Origin: Wansuia hejianensis
Lineage (GTDB): Bacteria; Bacillota; Clostridia; Lachnospirales; Lachnospiraceae
Direction: 5' to 3'
NCBI RefSeq assembly: GCF_014337215.1
Contig: NZ_CP060635.1
Coordinates: 509,501-573,500, forward strand
DNA: 64,000 bases
The position numbers and the translations under genes are program-made. Within the stretch, counting starts at the first letter, position 1. Each line of letters opens with the position of its first letter. Under the pieces are notes generated by a model, which saw only the letters and a program-made list of their open reading frames with translations, was not told where the DNA came from and ran no database searches. Shown piece after piece: positions 34,121 to 43,152 of this stretch.

Positions 34121-35506
34121 ATGGCACAGCTTTGGGGAGGAAGATTTACAAAGGAAACGGATCAATTGGTATACAATTTTAATGCTTCCATTGGTTTTGA
34201 TCAGAAATTTTACCGCCAGGACATACGGGGAAGCATCGCCCACGTGAAGATGCTGGCGAAGCAGGAAATCTTAACGGAACAGGAGAGAGACCAGATCATC
34301 GGGGGCCTGGAAGGCATCCTTTCGGACGTGGAGGCCGGAAAGCTGCGGATTACCAGTGAATATGAAGATATTCACAGCTTTGTGGAGGCCAATCTGATCG
34401 ACAGGATCGGAGACGCCGGTAAAAAGCTCCATACCGGGCGGAGCAGAAACGATCAGGTGGCGCTGGATATGAAGCTTTTTATCCGGGATGAGATTACGGA
34501 GCTGGACGGCCTGGTAAAAGAACTGCTGGAAGTGATCGAGAGAATCATGGAAGAAAACCTGCACACCTATATGCCCGGTTTTACCCATCTCCAGAAAGCG
34601 CAGCCGGTCACGCTGGCTCATCACATGGGCGCTTACTTTGAAATGTTCAGGAGGGACCGGGGACGCCTGCATGACATATTTGAAAGAATGAATTACTGTC
34701 CGCTGGGGAGCGGAGCGCTGGCAGGGACTACTTATCCTCTGGACCGGGAGTATACGGCAGAGCTTCTGGGTTTTTACGGCCCCACGGCCAACAGCATGGA
34801 CTCCGTGTCGGACCGGGATTATGTGATAGAGCTTTTATCGGCCATGTCTACGGTCATGATGCATCTGAGCCGTTTCAGCGAAGAGATTATCACCTGGAAT
34901 ACCAATGAGTACCGTTTTGTGGAAATAGACGACGCTTACAGCACCGGAAGCTCTATCATGCCGCAGAAGAAGAATCCGGATATCGCCGAGCTGGTTCGGG
35001 GTAAGACGGGCCGCGTATATGGAGCGCTGATGTCCGTCCTGACTACGATGAAAGGTCTGCCGCTGGCTTATAATAAGGATATGCAGGAAGACAAGGAGCT
35101 GACCTTTGACGCTCTAGATACAGTGAAGGGCTGTCTGGCTCTGTTCACAGGAATGATAGATACCATGAAGTTCCGGAAGGATGTGATGGAGGCTTCGGCT
35201 AAAAACGGGTTTACCAATGCGACGGATGCTGCAGACTATCTGGTAGGAAAAGGCGTGCCTTTCCGGGATGCCCACGGCATCGTGGGCAGGCTTGTACTGG
35301 CCTGTATCGATAAAAACTGTTCACTGGACGACCTGCCGCTGGAGGAGTTCCGTTCCTATAGCCCTGTCTTTGGGGAAGATATCTATGACGCGATCAGCAT
35401 GAAAACCTGTGTGGAAAAAAGGATGACCGCAGGGGCGCCGGGCGCAGAGGCCATGGAGCAAGTGATTGCAGCCAACAGAGAGTATCTGCAGGGCGGACGC
35501 GGCTAA
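34121..35506 (+). CDS. argH: Argininosuccinate lyase
   Basis: 461 residues from ATG 34121. Fumarase superfamily: N-terminus MAQLWGGRFTKETDQLV, substrate loops GRSRNDQV and THLQKAQPVT, and the signature SSIMPQKKNPDIAEL. Splits argininosuccinate into arginine and fumarate. The frame is open upstream, but that part lies inside queH and is not translated. Confidence 0.96.
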   Translation: MAQLWGGRFTKETDQLVYNFNASIGFDQKFYRQDIRGSIAHVKMLAKQEILTEQERDQIIGGLEGILSDVEAGKLRITSEYEDIHSFVEANLIDRIGDAGKKLHTGRSRNDQVALDMKLFIRDEITELDGLVKELLEVIERIMEENLHTYMPGFTHLQKAQPVTLAHHMGAYFEMFRRDRGRLHDIFERMNYCPLGSGALAGTTYPLDREYTAELLGFYGPTANSMDSVSDRDYVIELLSAMSTVMMHLSRFSEEIITWNTNEYRFVEIDDAYSTGSSIMPQKKNPDIAELVRGKTGRVYGALMSVLTTMKGLPLAYNKDMQEDKELTFDALDTVKGCLALFTGMIDTMKFRKDVMEASAKNGFTNATDAADYLVGKGVPFRDAHGIVGRLVLACIDKNCSLDDLPLEEFRSYSPVFGEDIYDAISMKTCVEKRMTAGAPGAEAMEQVIAANREYLQGGRG

Positions 35507-35574
35507 GCAGCCAGCGCTTACAGAAGGCTGTGTATGGCCCGGATCTGGTATTTTTTGATTTCGTAAAAAAACAG

Positions 35575-35603
35575 TTGCATTTTTTGGTGGTTTGGTATAG
35601 TAT
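35575..35603 (+). promoter_or_regulatory. Probable promoter of asd
   Basis: TTGCAT (35575) and TAGTAT (35598-35603), 17-base spacer. A small hairpin (GGGAA/TTCCC) lies just before the ribosome site. No lysine riboswitch is visible. Confidence 0.5.
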
Positions 35604-35687
35604 ATTATTCAATCGACGTACAAATGTGCGCCGTAGAAATACACAGAATAAAAAAGGGAATTATTTTCCCGAAATGAGGAGAAAAAA

Positions 35688-36773
35688 ATGGAAAAAAAGC
35701 TGAGAGTTGGAATTTTAGGCGCCACAGGAATGGTGGGCCAGAGATTTATTTCTCTGTTGGAGAATCATCCCTGGTTTCAGGTAGTGACAGTCGCTGCCAG
35801 CCCCAGGAGCGCGGGTAAGACATATGAAGAAGCAGTGGGAGGCCGCTGGAAAATGGACACTCCCATGCCGGACGGCGTGAAGAAGCTGGTTGTCATGAAT
35901 GTGAATGAAGTGGAGAAGGTAGCTTCTACTGTTGATTTCGTTTTCTCAGCAGTAGATATGTCCAAACAGGAGATCCGCCAGATTGAGGAAGAATATGCGA
36001 AGACGGAGACTCCGGTCGTTTCCAACAACAGCGCTCACAGATGGACACCGGACGTACCGATGGTAGTTCCGGAGATCAATCCGGAGCATTTCGACGTGAT
36101 TCAGTATCAGAAAAAGCGTCTGGGAACCAGCAGAGGATTTATCGCCGTCAAGCCGAACTGCTCCATTCAGAGCTATGCGCCGGTGCTGACCGCCTGGAAG
36201 GAATTTGAGCCTTACGAGGTGGTGGCGACGACCTATCAGGCCATATCCGGAGCGGGAAAGACTTTTAAGGACTGGCCGGAGATGGTGGAGAACATCATTC
36301 CCTATATCGGCGGCGAGGAAGAGAAGAGCGAACAGGAGCCGTTACGCCTCTGGGGAGAGATCAGAGACGGAGTGATCGTGAAGGCAGAGGAGCCAAAGAT
36401 CACCTGCCAGTGCATCCGTGTCCCTGTTTTGAACGGCCATACGGCAGCCGTGTTCGTGAAATTCAGGAAGAATCCCACGAAAGAGCAGTTGATTGAGAAG
36501 ATGGTAAGCTTCAGGGGCCTGCCCCAGGAACTGGAGCTTCCAAGCGCACCGAAGCAGTTCATTCAGTACATGGAAGAGGATAACCGTCCTCAGGTACAGA
36601 TGGATGTGAATTATGAGAACGGAATGGGAATTTCTGTAGGGCGTCTTCGTGAAGACTCCATCTATGACTGGAAGTTCATCGGCCTGTCCCATAATACAGT
36701 GAGAGGGGCGGCAGGAGGAGCAGTTCTCTGCGCGGAGACGCTCGTTGCGAAGAAGTATATAGAGGCAAAATAA
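35688..36773 (+). CDS. asd: Aspartate-semialdehyde dehydrogenase, archaeal/fungal type
   Basis: 361 residues behind AGGAG. NADP loop GILGATGMVGQRF (8-20), catalytic Cys in VKPNCSIQ, the substrate segment ISGAGKTFKDW and GGAVLCAETL near the end. Length and motifs fit the archaeal/fungal branch rather than the usual bacterial Asd. Reduces aspartyl phosphate to the semialdehyde that DapA (at 1.9 kb) uses. Single gene. Confidence 0.93.
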   Translation: MEKKLRVGILGATGMVGQRFISLLENHPWFQVVTVAASPRSAGKTYEEAVGGRWKMDTPMPDGVKKLVVMNVNEVEKVASTVDFVFSAVDMSKQEIRQIEEEYAKTETPVVSNNSAHRWTPDVPMVVPEINPEHFDVIQYQKKRLGTSRGFIAVKPNCSIQSYAPVLTAWKEFEPYEVVATTYQAISGAGKTFKDWPEMVENIIPYIGGEEEKSEQEPLRLWGEIRDGVIVKAEEPKITCQCIRVPVLNGHTAAVFVKFRKNPTKEQLIEKMVSFRGLPQELELPSAPKQFIQYMEEDNRPQVQMDVNYENGMGISVGRLREDSIYDWKFIGLSHNTVRGAAGGAVLCAETLVAKKYIEAK

Positions 36774-36813
36774 ACATCCGGCCATGAAGAGACAGAACCT
36801 TCCCGGAAAATTG

Positions 36814-36842
36814 TTGAATTTTTAACAACCCTGTGCTATTAT
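36814..36842 (+). promoter_or_regulatory. Promoter of the formate/nitrite channel gene
   Basis: TTGAAT (36814) and TATTAT (36837-36842), 17-base spacer. Confidence 0.5.
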
Positions 36843-36899
36843 TAAAAGGTAGTGAGCGGAAAACACTATATAGAGTAGAGTAGTAAAGGGGGAAATGTT

Positions 36900-37658
36900 A
36901 TGCCATTTGATGATGTGCAGAAATTTTCAAACGCCGCAATTGCGAAGTCCAAACTGTTAAAAGAACATCCGGGTAAATATTTTATCCGGTCGGTTATGGC
37001 AGGATTTTTTATCGCAGTTGCAATGATTTACTGTAACGTTGTTGGGAACCTGTTTAAACAGGACGGCATGGTGGCCTGGGGGAAATTCCTGGGAGCGCTG
37101 GGCTTCTCCATTGCGGTTCTTCTGATCGTGTTTATCGGAAGTGAGCTTTTCACCGGCAATAATTTTATCATGGCTTTTGGGGCTTATGATAAAGCGGTGA
37201 AGTGGAGTGAAGTCGTTAAGGTCTGGGTAGTCAGTTACATCGGCAATTTTGTCGGATGTTTCCTGTTTTCCGGGATCTGGGTGCTGGCCGGGGCTTCAGG
37301 CACGCAGGATTATTTTGCCGGTTTTATTGACGGCAAGCTGGGAATTGCACCGGGCGAGATGTTTTTCCGGGCGGTGCTCTGTAATTTCTTCGTTTGTCTG
37401 GCAGTAGCCTGCGGAACCAAATGTAAGGAAGAAGCCGCGAAATTCCTGATGATCGTTATCTGTATATCAGGCTTTGTGATCTCCGGGTTCGAGCATGTGG
37501 TAGCGAACATGGCGATTTTCACCGTGGCAGGATTTGTGGTACCGGGAGTATCCATTTCTGCAATTATGTTTTCTATGCTGATTGTAACCCTGGGCAATAT
37601 AGTCGGCGGCGCGTTGTTGCTGGCTTTGCCGCTGAGGAAAATGAGCGCAGACAAGTAA
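36900..37658 (+). CDS. Formate/nitrite transporter family channel
   Basis: 252 residues, six membrane helices, FNT fold. Characteristic segments: KYFIRSVMAGFFIAVAM, GSELFTGNNFIMAFG (slit loop) and ISGFEHVVANM with the conserved central His. These pentamers pass formate, nitrite or hydrosulfide. No pyruvate formate-lyase or nitrite reductase gene is adjacent, so the substrate is open. A strong terminator follows. Confidence 0.92.
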   Translation: MPFDDVQKFSNAAIAKSKLLKEHPGKYFIRSVMAGFFIAVAMIYCNVVGNLFKQDGMVAWGKFLGALGFSIAVLLIVFIGSELFTGNNFIMAFGAYDKAVKWSEVVKVWVVSYIGNFVGCFLFSGIWVLAGASGTQDYFAGFIDGKLGIAPGEMFFRAVLCNFFVCLAVACGTKCKEEAAKFLMIVICISGFVISGFEHVVANMAIFTVAGFVVPGVSISAIMFSMLIVTLGNIVGGALLLALPLRKMSADK

Positions 37659-37680
37659 GTACATAGCGATAACTCCAAGA

Positions 37681-37731
37681 AAGAAATGGATGTCTGTTCC
37701 GTGCTTATCACCGGGCAGGCATTCATTTTTT
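37681..37731 (+). terminator. Intrinsic terminator after the FNT gene
   Basis: A long stem, AAGAAATGGATGTCTGTTCC (37681-37700) with CCGGGCAGGCATTCATTTTT allowing G-T pairs, closed by a 9-base loop and ending in T6. Confidence 0.75.
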
Positions 37732-37800
37732 GCGGTTTTTCCGATAAAAGAATATGGAATGGGGCCGACGGTATTTCTTCACAGAAAGTTCTAAAGAAAT

Positions 37801-38148
37801 GTGGCTTCAGAGAGTACGCCAGGAATGATACCGTATGGCGGCGCTTCTGCGTTTCTGGGAACAATAGGCGCGTTAAATCATGGGAAGCATACGAGTAATG
37901 ACCTGAAAGACCTGCGGCAATGGGCAGGTGAAGCCTATACAGGGGAAGGACAATACTTGAAACAGCAGGCTGTCTGTGATAAAAATATTATTACGGCAAA
38001 CGGCACGGCTGCCTTAGAATTTGCCAGAGAGGTCTTGCTGGCCTTAGAGGCTGCGCCTGAGGATAAAATTACGGAGTGGTACAATTTTCATAAGCTTGGC
38101 TGTTATAAAGCGGCAATGCCTCAGGAAGCAATGGATTGGAATGGTTAA
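37801..38148 (+). pseudogene. 5'-truncated DJ-1/PfpI-family remnant
   Basis: The frame encodes only the C-terminal half of a DJ-1/PfpI glutamine-amidotransferase-like protein: GGASAFLGTIGALNHGKHTSND, GEGQYLKQQAV, DKNIITANGTAALEFAREVLLAL and ITEWYNFHKLG. The N-terminal half with the nucleophile-elbow cysteine is missing, and the bases before it (37733-37800) do not encode it in any frame. The only start is a GTG without a ribosome site. I read it as a decaying fragment. The rest of the 600-bp gap between the FNT gene and topB holds the FNT terminator and nothing else I recognise. Confidence 0.7.
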
Positions 38149-38258
38149 AGCATGGCGGACGCGCGGCCAATTTTAATTGAAAGTCGCCGCCTGATGGGAT
38201 ATAATAAGCGTTAGTGAATGAATTTCACAAGTGAGAGACAGAAATATCAGAGACAGAA

Positions 38259-40289
38259 ATGAGTGAATCTATGCCAAAATCTTTATACATAGCGGAGAAG
38301 CCCAGCGTCGCCCAGGAGTTCGCAAAGGCGCTGAAGGAACAGATGGCCCGCCATGACGGCTATCTGGAATCGGAAAAATCTGTCGTCACCTGGTGCGTGG
38401 GCCATCTGGTAACCATGAGCTATCCGGAAAAATACGATGAAAAATTTAAAAAATGGGCGTTCGAGACGCTTCCTTTTTTGCCGGAAACTTTTAAATACGA
38501 AGTGATTCCCTCTGTAAAAAAGCAATATGATATAGTGAGAGGGCTTCTGCACCGGGAGGATGTGGGGACAATCTATGTCTGCACGGACTCCGGGCGCGAG
38601 GGAGAATATATTTACCGTCTGGTGGCGATGATGGCCGGCGTGAAGGGCAAAGCCCAGAAAAGGGTCTGGATCGATTCGCAGACGGAAGAGGAGATCCTCA
38701 GGGGGATAAGAGAGGCGAAGGATCTGGGAGAATATGACCATCTGGCGGATTCTGCCTATCTCCGGGCCAAAGAGGATTATCTGATGGGGATCAATTTTTC
38801 CCGGGCGCTCTCCCTGAAATACAGCTATTCTGTTACCAATTATCTGGGAGGGAAGTATCAGGCAATCTCAGTGGGGCGGGTGATGACCTGTGTCCTTGGC
38901 ATGGTGGTCAGGCGGGAACGGGAGATACGGAATTTTGTGAAAACACCTTTCTACCGGGTGCTGGCTCATCAGCAATTCCAGGAACATAAATTCGACGGGG
39001 AATGGAGGGCGGTGGAAGGCAGCGCCTATTATCAGTCACCGCTTTTGTACAAGGAGAACGGATTTAAAGAGAAAAAGAACGCGGAAGCACTGGTTCAGAA
39101 GCTTGCCCAGACAGAATCCCAGGAATCGGTGGTGGAAAAGCTGGAGAAGAAGAAAGAGACGAAAAACCCGCCGCTGCTCTATAACCTGGCCGAGCTTCAG
39201 AACGACTGTTCCCGGATGTTTAAGATCAGCCCCGACCAGACGCTTTCCATCGTTCAGGAGCTTTATGAGAAGAAGCTGGTAACTTATCCCAGGACAGATG
39301 CCCGTGTGCTGTCTTCGGCAGTGGCAAAGGAAATCCGCAAGAACATAAGCGGCCTGCGGCAGTACTCTCCTGCGGCGGCATTTGCCGGAGAGGTGCTGGA
39401 GAAGGGCAGTTATCAGGGGATCGGGAAGAGCCGGTACACCAACGATAAGCAGATTACGGACCACTACGCGATCATCCCTACCGGACAGGGGATATCCGGA
39501 CTGGCGAGGATGTCGGAGCTATCCGGAAAGGTATATGATGCGGTCGTGAGAAGGTTTTTGAGCATCTTCTATCCCCCCGCAATCTATCAGAAGATCAGCC
39601 TGGTCACCAGAATGGGGGCAGAGCGCTTTTTTTCCAGCTTCCGTGTCTTGTCGGAGGAAGGCTATCTCAAGGTGGCGGGAAATCCCACGGCGAAAAAAAA
39701 GGAAGATACCTCAGGGAGAGAAGAAGAGGTTTCCTGTGATCAGGAATTCCTTGCTGCCCTGTCCCGGCTGAAAAAGGGCAGCGTGCTGGCTGTGGAAGGC
39801 TATGAGATCAAGGAGGGGGAGACTTCGCCTCCCAAACGGTATACTTCCGGTTCTATGATCCTGGCCATGGAAAACGCAGGGCAGCTCATAGAGGATGAGG
39901 AGCTGCGCTCACAGATCAAGGGGAGCGGGATCGGCACATCAGCCACCCGTGCTGAAATATTGAAAAAGCTCTGCCACATCAAATACCTGTCGCTGAACAA
40001 TAAGACTCAGGTGATCACACCGACCCAGATGGGTGAGATGGTCTATGACGTGGTATATGCCTCCATCCGTCCGCTGCTGAACCCGGAGCTGACGGCCAGC
40101 TGGGAAAAGGGGTTGACATACGTGGCGGAAGGCAGCATCACCCCGAAAGAATATATGGGCAAGCTGGAGCATTTTGTTTCCCGTCATACGCTGAATGTCA
40201 GGCAGCTGAAGAACCAGACGGCGCTGAAAGGCTGTTTTGATGCGGCCGCCGTATACTATAAGAGCGGGAAAAAGAAAGAGAAGCCGTAA
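38259..40289 (+). CDS. topB: DNA topoisomerase III
   Basis: 676 residues (start 38259 or the in-frame ATG 38271; neither has a strong ribosome site). Type IA topoisomerase: Toprim domain with LYIAEKPSVAQEF and DSGREGEYIYRL, catalytic Tyr in LVTYPRTDARVL, and GIGTSATRAEILKKL. No C-terminal zinc fingers. Decatenates or relaxes single-stranded DNA. Confidence 0.93.
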   Translation: MSESMPKSLYIAEKPSVAQEFAKALKEQMARHDGYLESEKSVVTWCVGHLVTMSYPEKYDEKFKKWAFETLPFLPETFKYEVIPSVKKQYDIVRGLLHREDVGTIYVCTDSGREGEYIYRLVAMMAGVKGKAQKRVWIDSQTEEEILRGIREAKDLGEYDHLADSAYLRAKEDYLMGINFSRALSLKYSYSVTNYLGGKYQAISVGRVMTCVLGMVVRREREIRNFVKTPFYRVLAHQQFQEHKFDGEWRAVEGSAYYQSPLLYKENGFKEKKNAEALVQKLAQTESQESVVEKLEKKKETKNPPLLYNLAELQNDCSRMFKISPDQTLSIVQELYEKKLVTYPRTDARVLSSAVAKEIRKNISGLRQYSPAAAFAGEVLEKGSYQGIGKSRYTNDKQITDHYAIIPTGQGISGLARMSELSGKVYDAVVRRFLSIFYPPAIYQKISLVTRMGAERFFSSFRVLSEEGYLKVAGNPTAKKKEDTSGREEEVSCDQEFLAALSRLKKGSVLAVEGYEIKEGETSPPKRYTSGSMILAMENAGQLIEDEELRSQIKGSGIGTSATRAEILKKLCHIKYLSLNNKTQVITPTQMGEMVYDVVYASIRPLLNPELTASWEKGLTYVAEGSITPKEYMGKLEHFVSRHTLNVRQLKNQTALKGCFDAAAVYYKSGKKKEKP

Positions 40290-40336
40290 ATGATCAGATA
40301 TCACTGCAGGGAGGGACTGCACAGAAAGGAGACAAC

Positions 40337-41023
40337 ATGAAATATGTGACCATAGGAGAACTGTACGATTTGAAGGAGACCATTGCACGTGAGCTTTTCG
40401 AGGGCAAGACATATCCCTGGGAGCTTTTGCCGCTGATTAAAGAGTTTATTCTGAAGCTGGGGGCGTCACTTCCGTCTGAGGAATACGATCATCCGGAGGG
40501 ACAGATCTGGATCGCACGGGATGCGAAAATTGCTCCCACAGCCTCAATCACCGGCCCCTGTATCATCGGGAAAGGAGCGGAGATCCGCCAGAGTGCGTTT
40601 ATCAGAGGGAATGCCATTGTCGGTGAAGGAGCAGTCGTGGGCAATTCTACAGAGCTGAAAAATGTCATCCTGTTTAATAAAGTACAGGTGCCCCATTATA
40701 ATTACGTGGGGGATTCCATCCTGGGTTATAGAGCTCACATGGGCGCTGGGTCTATCACTTCCAACGTGAAATCCGACAAGAGGCTTGTAATCGTGAAAGG
40801 ACAGGGCGAAGAGCTTCCCACCGGCCTGAAAAAGTTCGGAGCCATGCTGGGCGACTATGTGGAGGTGGGCTGCGGCAGCGTTCTGAATCCTGGCAGCGTG
40901 ATCGGCCCCCATACGAATATCTATCCGCTTTCCAGCGTCCGCGGAGTCATTGCGCCCAATCACATCTTCAAAAATGCCGGTGAAATCGTCGAAAAAACAC
41001 TTTACGAAACAGAAAGTTTATGA
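40337..41023 (+). CDS. Left-handed beta-helix (hexapeptide-repeat) transferase-like protein
   Basis: 228 residues behind AAAGGAG. Residues 65-200 are hexapeptide turns (IAPTASITGPCIIGKGAEI, GNAIVGEGAVVGNST, GSVLNPGSVIGPHTNI), as in the C-terminal half of GlmU and related nucleotide-sugar enzymes; no pyrophosphorylase domain. Probably an acyltransferase or sugar-nucleotide-binding protein; substrate unknown. Confidence 0.8.
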   Translation: MKYVTIGELYDLKETIARELFEGKTYPWELLPLIKEFILKLGASLPSEEYDHPEGQIWIARDAKIAPTASITGPCIIGKGAEIRQSAFIRGNAIVGEGAVVGNSTELKNVILFNKVQVPHYNYVGDSILGYRAHMGAGSITSNVKSDKRLVIVKGQGEELPTGLKKFGAMLGDYVEVGCGSVLNPGSVIGPHTNIYPLSSVRGVIAPNHIFKNAGEIVEKTLYETESL

Positions 41024-41067
41024 GAAAATAGCAAAGAGTACAAGTTCAATTTGAAAGGAGTTAAACA

Positions 41068-41760
41068 ATGATTTATTCAAAAGAGGTAGAGATGATGTGT
41101 CCGGTACATCAGGGCGTACATCATGGTGCAGCTCCAATTCCGGAACAGGCGAAATGGGTTAAGGCAAAAGAAGTTAAAGATATTTCCGGTCTGACACACG
41201 GCATCGGCTGGTGCGCTCCCCAGCAGGGTACCTGTAAACTGACCTTAAATGTTAAAGACGGAATCATCCAGGAAGCTCTGGTTGAGACCATCGGATGCTC
41301 TGGAATGACTCATTCCGCAGCGATGGCTTCCGAGATTCTTCCGGGACTGACTGTCATGGAAGCGCTGAACACCGACCTGGTATGCGATGCGATCAATACT
41401 GCCATGAGAGAGCTGTTTCTTCAGATCGTTTACGGACGTTCTCAGAGCGCGTTCTCTGAGGAAGGGCTGCCGGTAGGAGCAGGTCTGGAAGACCTTGGAA
41501 AGGGCCTCCGTTCTCAGGTGGGTACCATGTACGGAACACTGAAAAAAGGACCTCGTTATCTGGAGATGACCGACGGTTATGTGACCGGAGTAGCTCTGGA
41601 TGAAGAAGATGAGATCATCGGCTATAAATTTGTGAACTTTGGTAAGATGATGGACTTCATCAAAGGCGGAGATGACGCGAACACCGCGTTTGAGAAGGCA
41701 CAGGGACAGTATGGACGTGTTGCTGACGCTGCTAAAATCATTGACCCGAGAAAAGAGTAA
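41068..41760 (+). CDS. NifU/IscU-like scaffold-related protein paired with GGGtGRT protein
   Basis: 230 residues behind AAAGGAG. Three cysteines lie where NifU N-domain proteins have them: GWCAPQQGTCKL, then ETIGCSGMTHSA. It is longer than IscU (about 130 residues), with a C-terminal part of unknown fold. It is encoded 18 bp before the GGGtGRT gene. I infer a cluster- or metal-binding function; assembly activity is unproven. Confidence 0.8.
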   Translation: MIYSKEVEMMCPVHQGVHHGAAPIPEQAKWVKAKEVKDISGLTHGIGWCAPQQGTCKLTLNVKDGIIQEALVETIGCSGMTHSAAMASEILPGLTVMEALNTDLVCDAINTAMRELFLQIVYGRSQSAFSEEGLPVGAGLEDLGKGLRSQVGTMYGTLKKGPRYLEMTDGYVTGVALDEEDEIIGYKFVNFGKMMDFIKGGDDANTAFEKAQGQYGRVADAAKIIDPRKE

Positions 41761-41778
41761 TAGAGGAGGACGAAAAAG

Positions 41779-42798
41779 ATGGCTTTATTTGAATCATACG
41801 AAAGAAGAGAAAAACAGGTTCTGGCAAAGCTCGCTGAGTACGGAATCGACTCTATCGAAGGCGCAGCAGAAGTGACCAAGGCCGCAGGCCTGGACGTATA
41901 CTCAATGGTAGAGAAAATCCAGCCGATCTGTTTTGAAAACGCAAAATGGGCATACACGGTTGGAGCTGCCATTGCGATTAAGAAAGGCTGCAGGAAAGCT
42001 TCTGAAGCCGCCGCCGCAATCGGTGAGGGACTGCAGGCCTTCTGCATCCCCGGATCAGTGGCAGACCAGCGTAAGGTGGGTCTGGGACACGGCAACCTGG
42101 GCAAGATGCTTCTGGAAGAGGATACAGAGTGCTTCGCATTCCTGGCCGGACATGAGTCATTTGCCGCGGCAGAAGGCGCCATCGGCATTGCTGAGAAGGC
42201 GAACAAGGTACGCCAGAAGCCGCTCCGCGTGATCCTGAACGGTCTGGGCAAGGACGCCGCGCAGATCATTTCCCGTATCAACGGATTTACATATGTGGAG
42301 ACGGATTATGATTATTACACCGGAGAACTGAAGGAAGTATACCGCAAGTGCTATTCCAAGGATGCATCCAGCCCCCGTGCGAAGGTTAACTGCTACGGAG
42401 CCAATGACGTGCAGGAAGGCGTAGCCATCATGTGGAAGGAAAATGTGGATGTATCCATCACTGGCAATTCCACCAACCCGACCCGTTTTCAGCATCCGGT
42501 GGCAGGAACCTATAAAAAAGAGAGGATTCAGGCAGGAAAAAAATATTTCTCTGTTGCATCCGGCGGCGGCACCGGCCGTACCCTGCACCCGGACAATATG
42601 GCGGCAGGCCCGGCTTCCTATGGCATGACAGATACCATGGGACGTATGCACAGCGACGCCCAGTTCGCAGGCTCATCCTCCGTTCCGGCCCATGTAGAGA
42701 TGATGGGACTGATCGGCGCAGGCAACAATCCGATGGTCGGCATGACCGTGGCTGTGGCAGTAGCTGTTGAGGAGAGCGCTAAAGCAGGAAAATTCTAA
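41779..42798 (+). CDS. GGGtGRT protein
   Basis: 339 residues behind GAGGAGG. Named for the motif present here as VASGGGTGRTLHPDN (about residues 256-270). Other family blocks: CIPGSVADQRKVGLGHGNLGKMLLEE and GHESFAAAEGAIGIAEKANK. Function unknown. Ends at a strong terminator, so it and the NifU-like gene form a two-gene unit. Confidence 0.9.
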   Translation: MALFESYERREKQVLAKLAEYGIDSIEGAAEVTKAAGLDVYSMVEKIQPICFENAKWAYTVGAAIAIKKGCRKASEAAAAIGEGLQAFCIPGSVADQRKVGLGHGNLGKMLLEEDTECFAFLAGHESFAAAEGAIGIAEKANKVRQKPLRVILNGLGKDAAQIISRINGFTYVETDYDYYTGELKEVYRKCYSKDASSPRAKVNCYGANDVQEGVAIMWKENVDVSITGNSTNPTRFQHPVAGTYKKERIQAGKKYFSVASGGGTGRTLHPDNMAAGPASYGMTDTMGRMHSDAQFAGSSSVPAHVEMMGLIGAGNNPMVGMTVAVAVAVEESAKAGKF

Positions 42799-42829
42799 AT
42801 ATAAAGAAGAGTACAGAAGTAATTTAACA

Positions 42830-42862
42830 ACTGCGCCGGTCATAAAGGACCGGTGCAGTCTT
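42830..42862 (+). terminator. Intrinsic terminator after the GGGtGRT gene
   Basis: 12-base arms ACTGCGCCGGTC / GACCGGTGCAGT (one G-T pair) around ATAAAG, followed by CTTTG. The T run is short. Confidence 0.7.
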
Positions 42863-42948
42863 TGTATGAAGAGTACGACGGATCTTCGGGGGCACCGTGC
42901 GGAAAAAGGCCCTCCGGGCACAAAATACATGGCCGCTGATCCAGCACC

Positions 42949-42989
42949 AAAAAAGGGAAGCAGACCCTATAGGCCTGGTTCCCCTTTTT
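42949..42989. terminator. Bidirectional terminator-like hairpin
   Basis: AAAAAAGGGAAGCAGACC and GGCCTGGTTCCCCTTTTT form an A/T-flanked stem that would work on both strands. It sits in the 354-bp gap between the convergent GGGtGRT and subtilase-like genes; the remainder of that gap is AT-rich and shows no gene. Confidence 0.6.
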
Positions 42990-43152
42990 GACCAATGAAT
43001 ACCAATAAAACAGTAACTCAAAAGCTTTTTAATCCAAACATATTTTAAAATAAACACATATATATTATACCTGAATTACATCGAATATGCAAGAAGATTA
43101 TTCATTAAATGATAAGCTAAATGATATCGGGGATTTTGGATCGCAGTACTTT

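Noticed and set aside
35507..35687. Lysine riboswitch before asd
   Set aside because: None of the lysine aptamer motifs are visible; only a promoter and a small hairpin.
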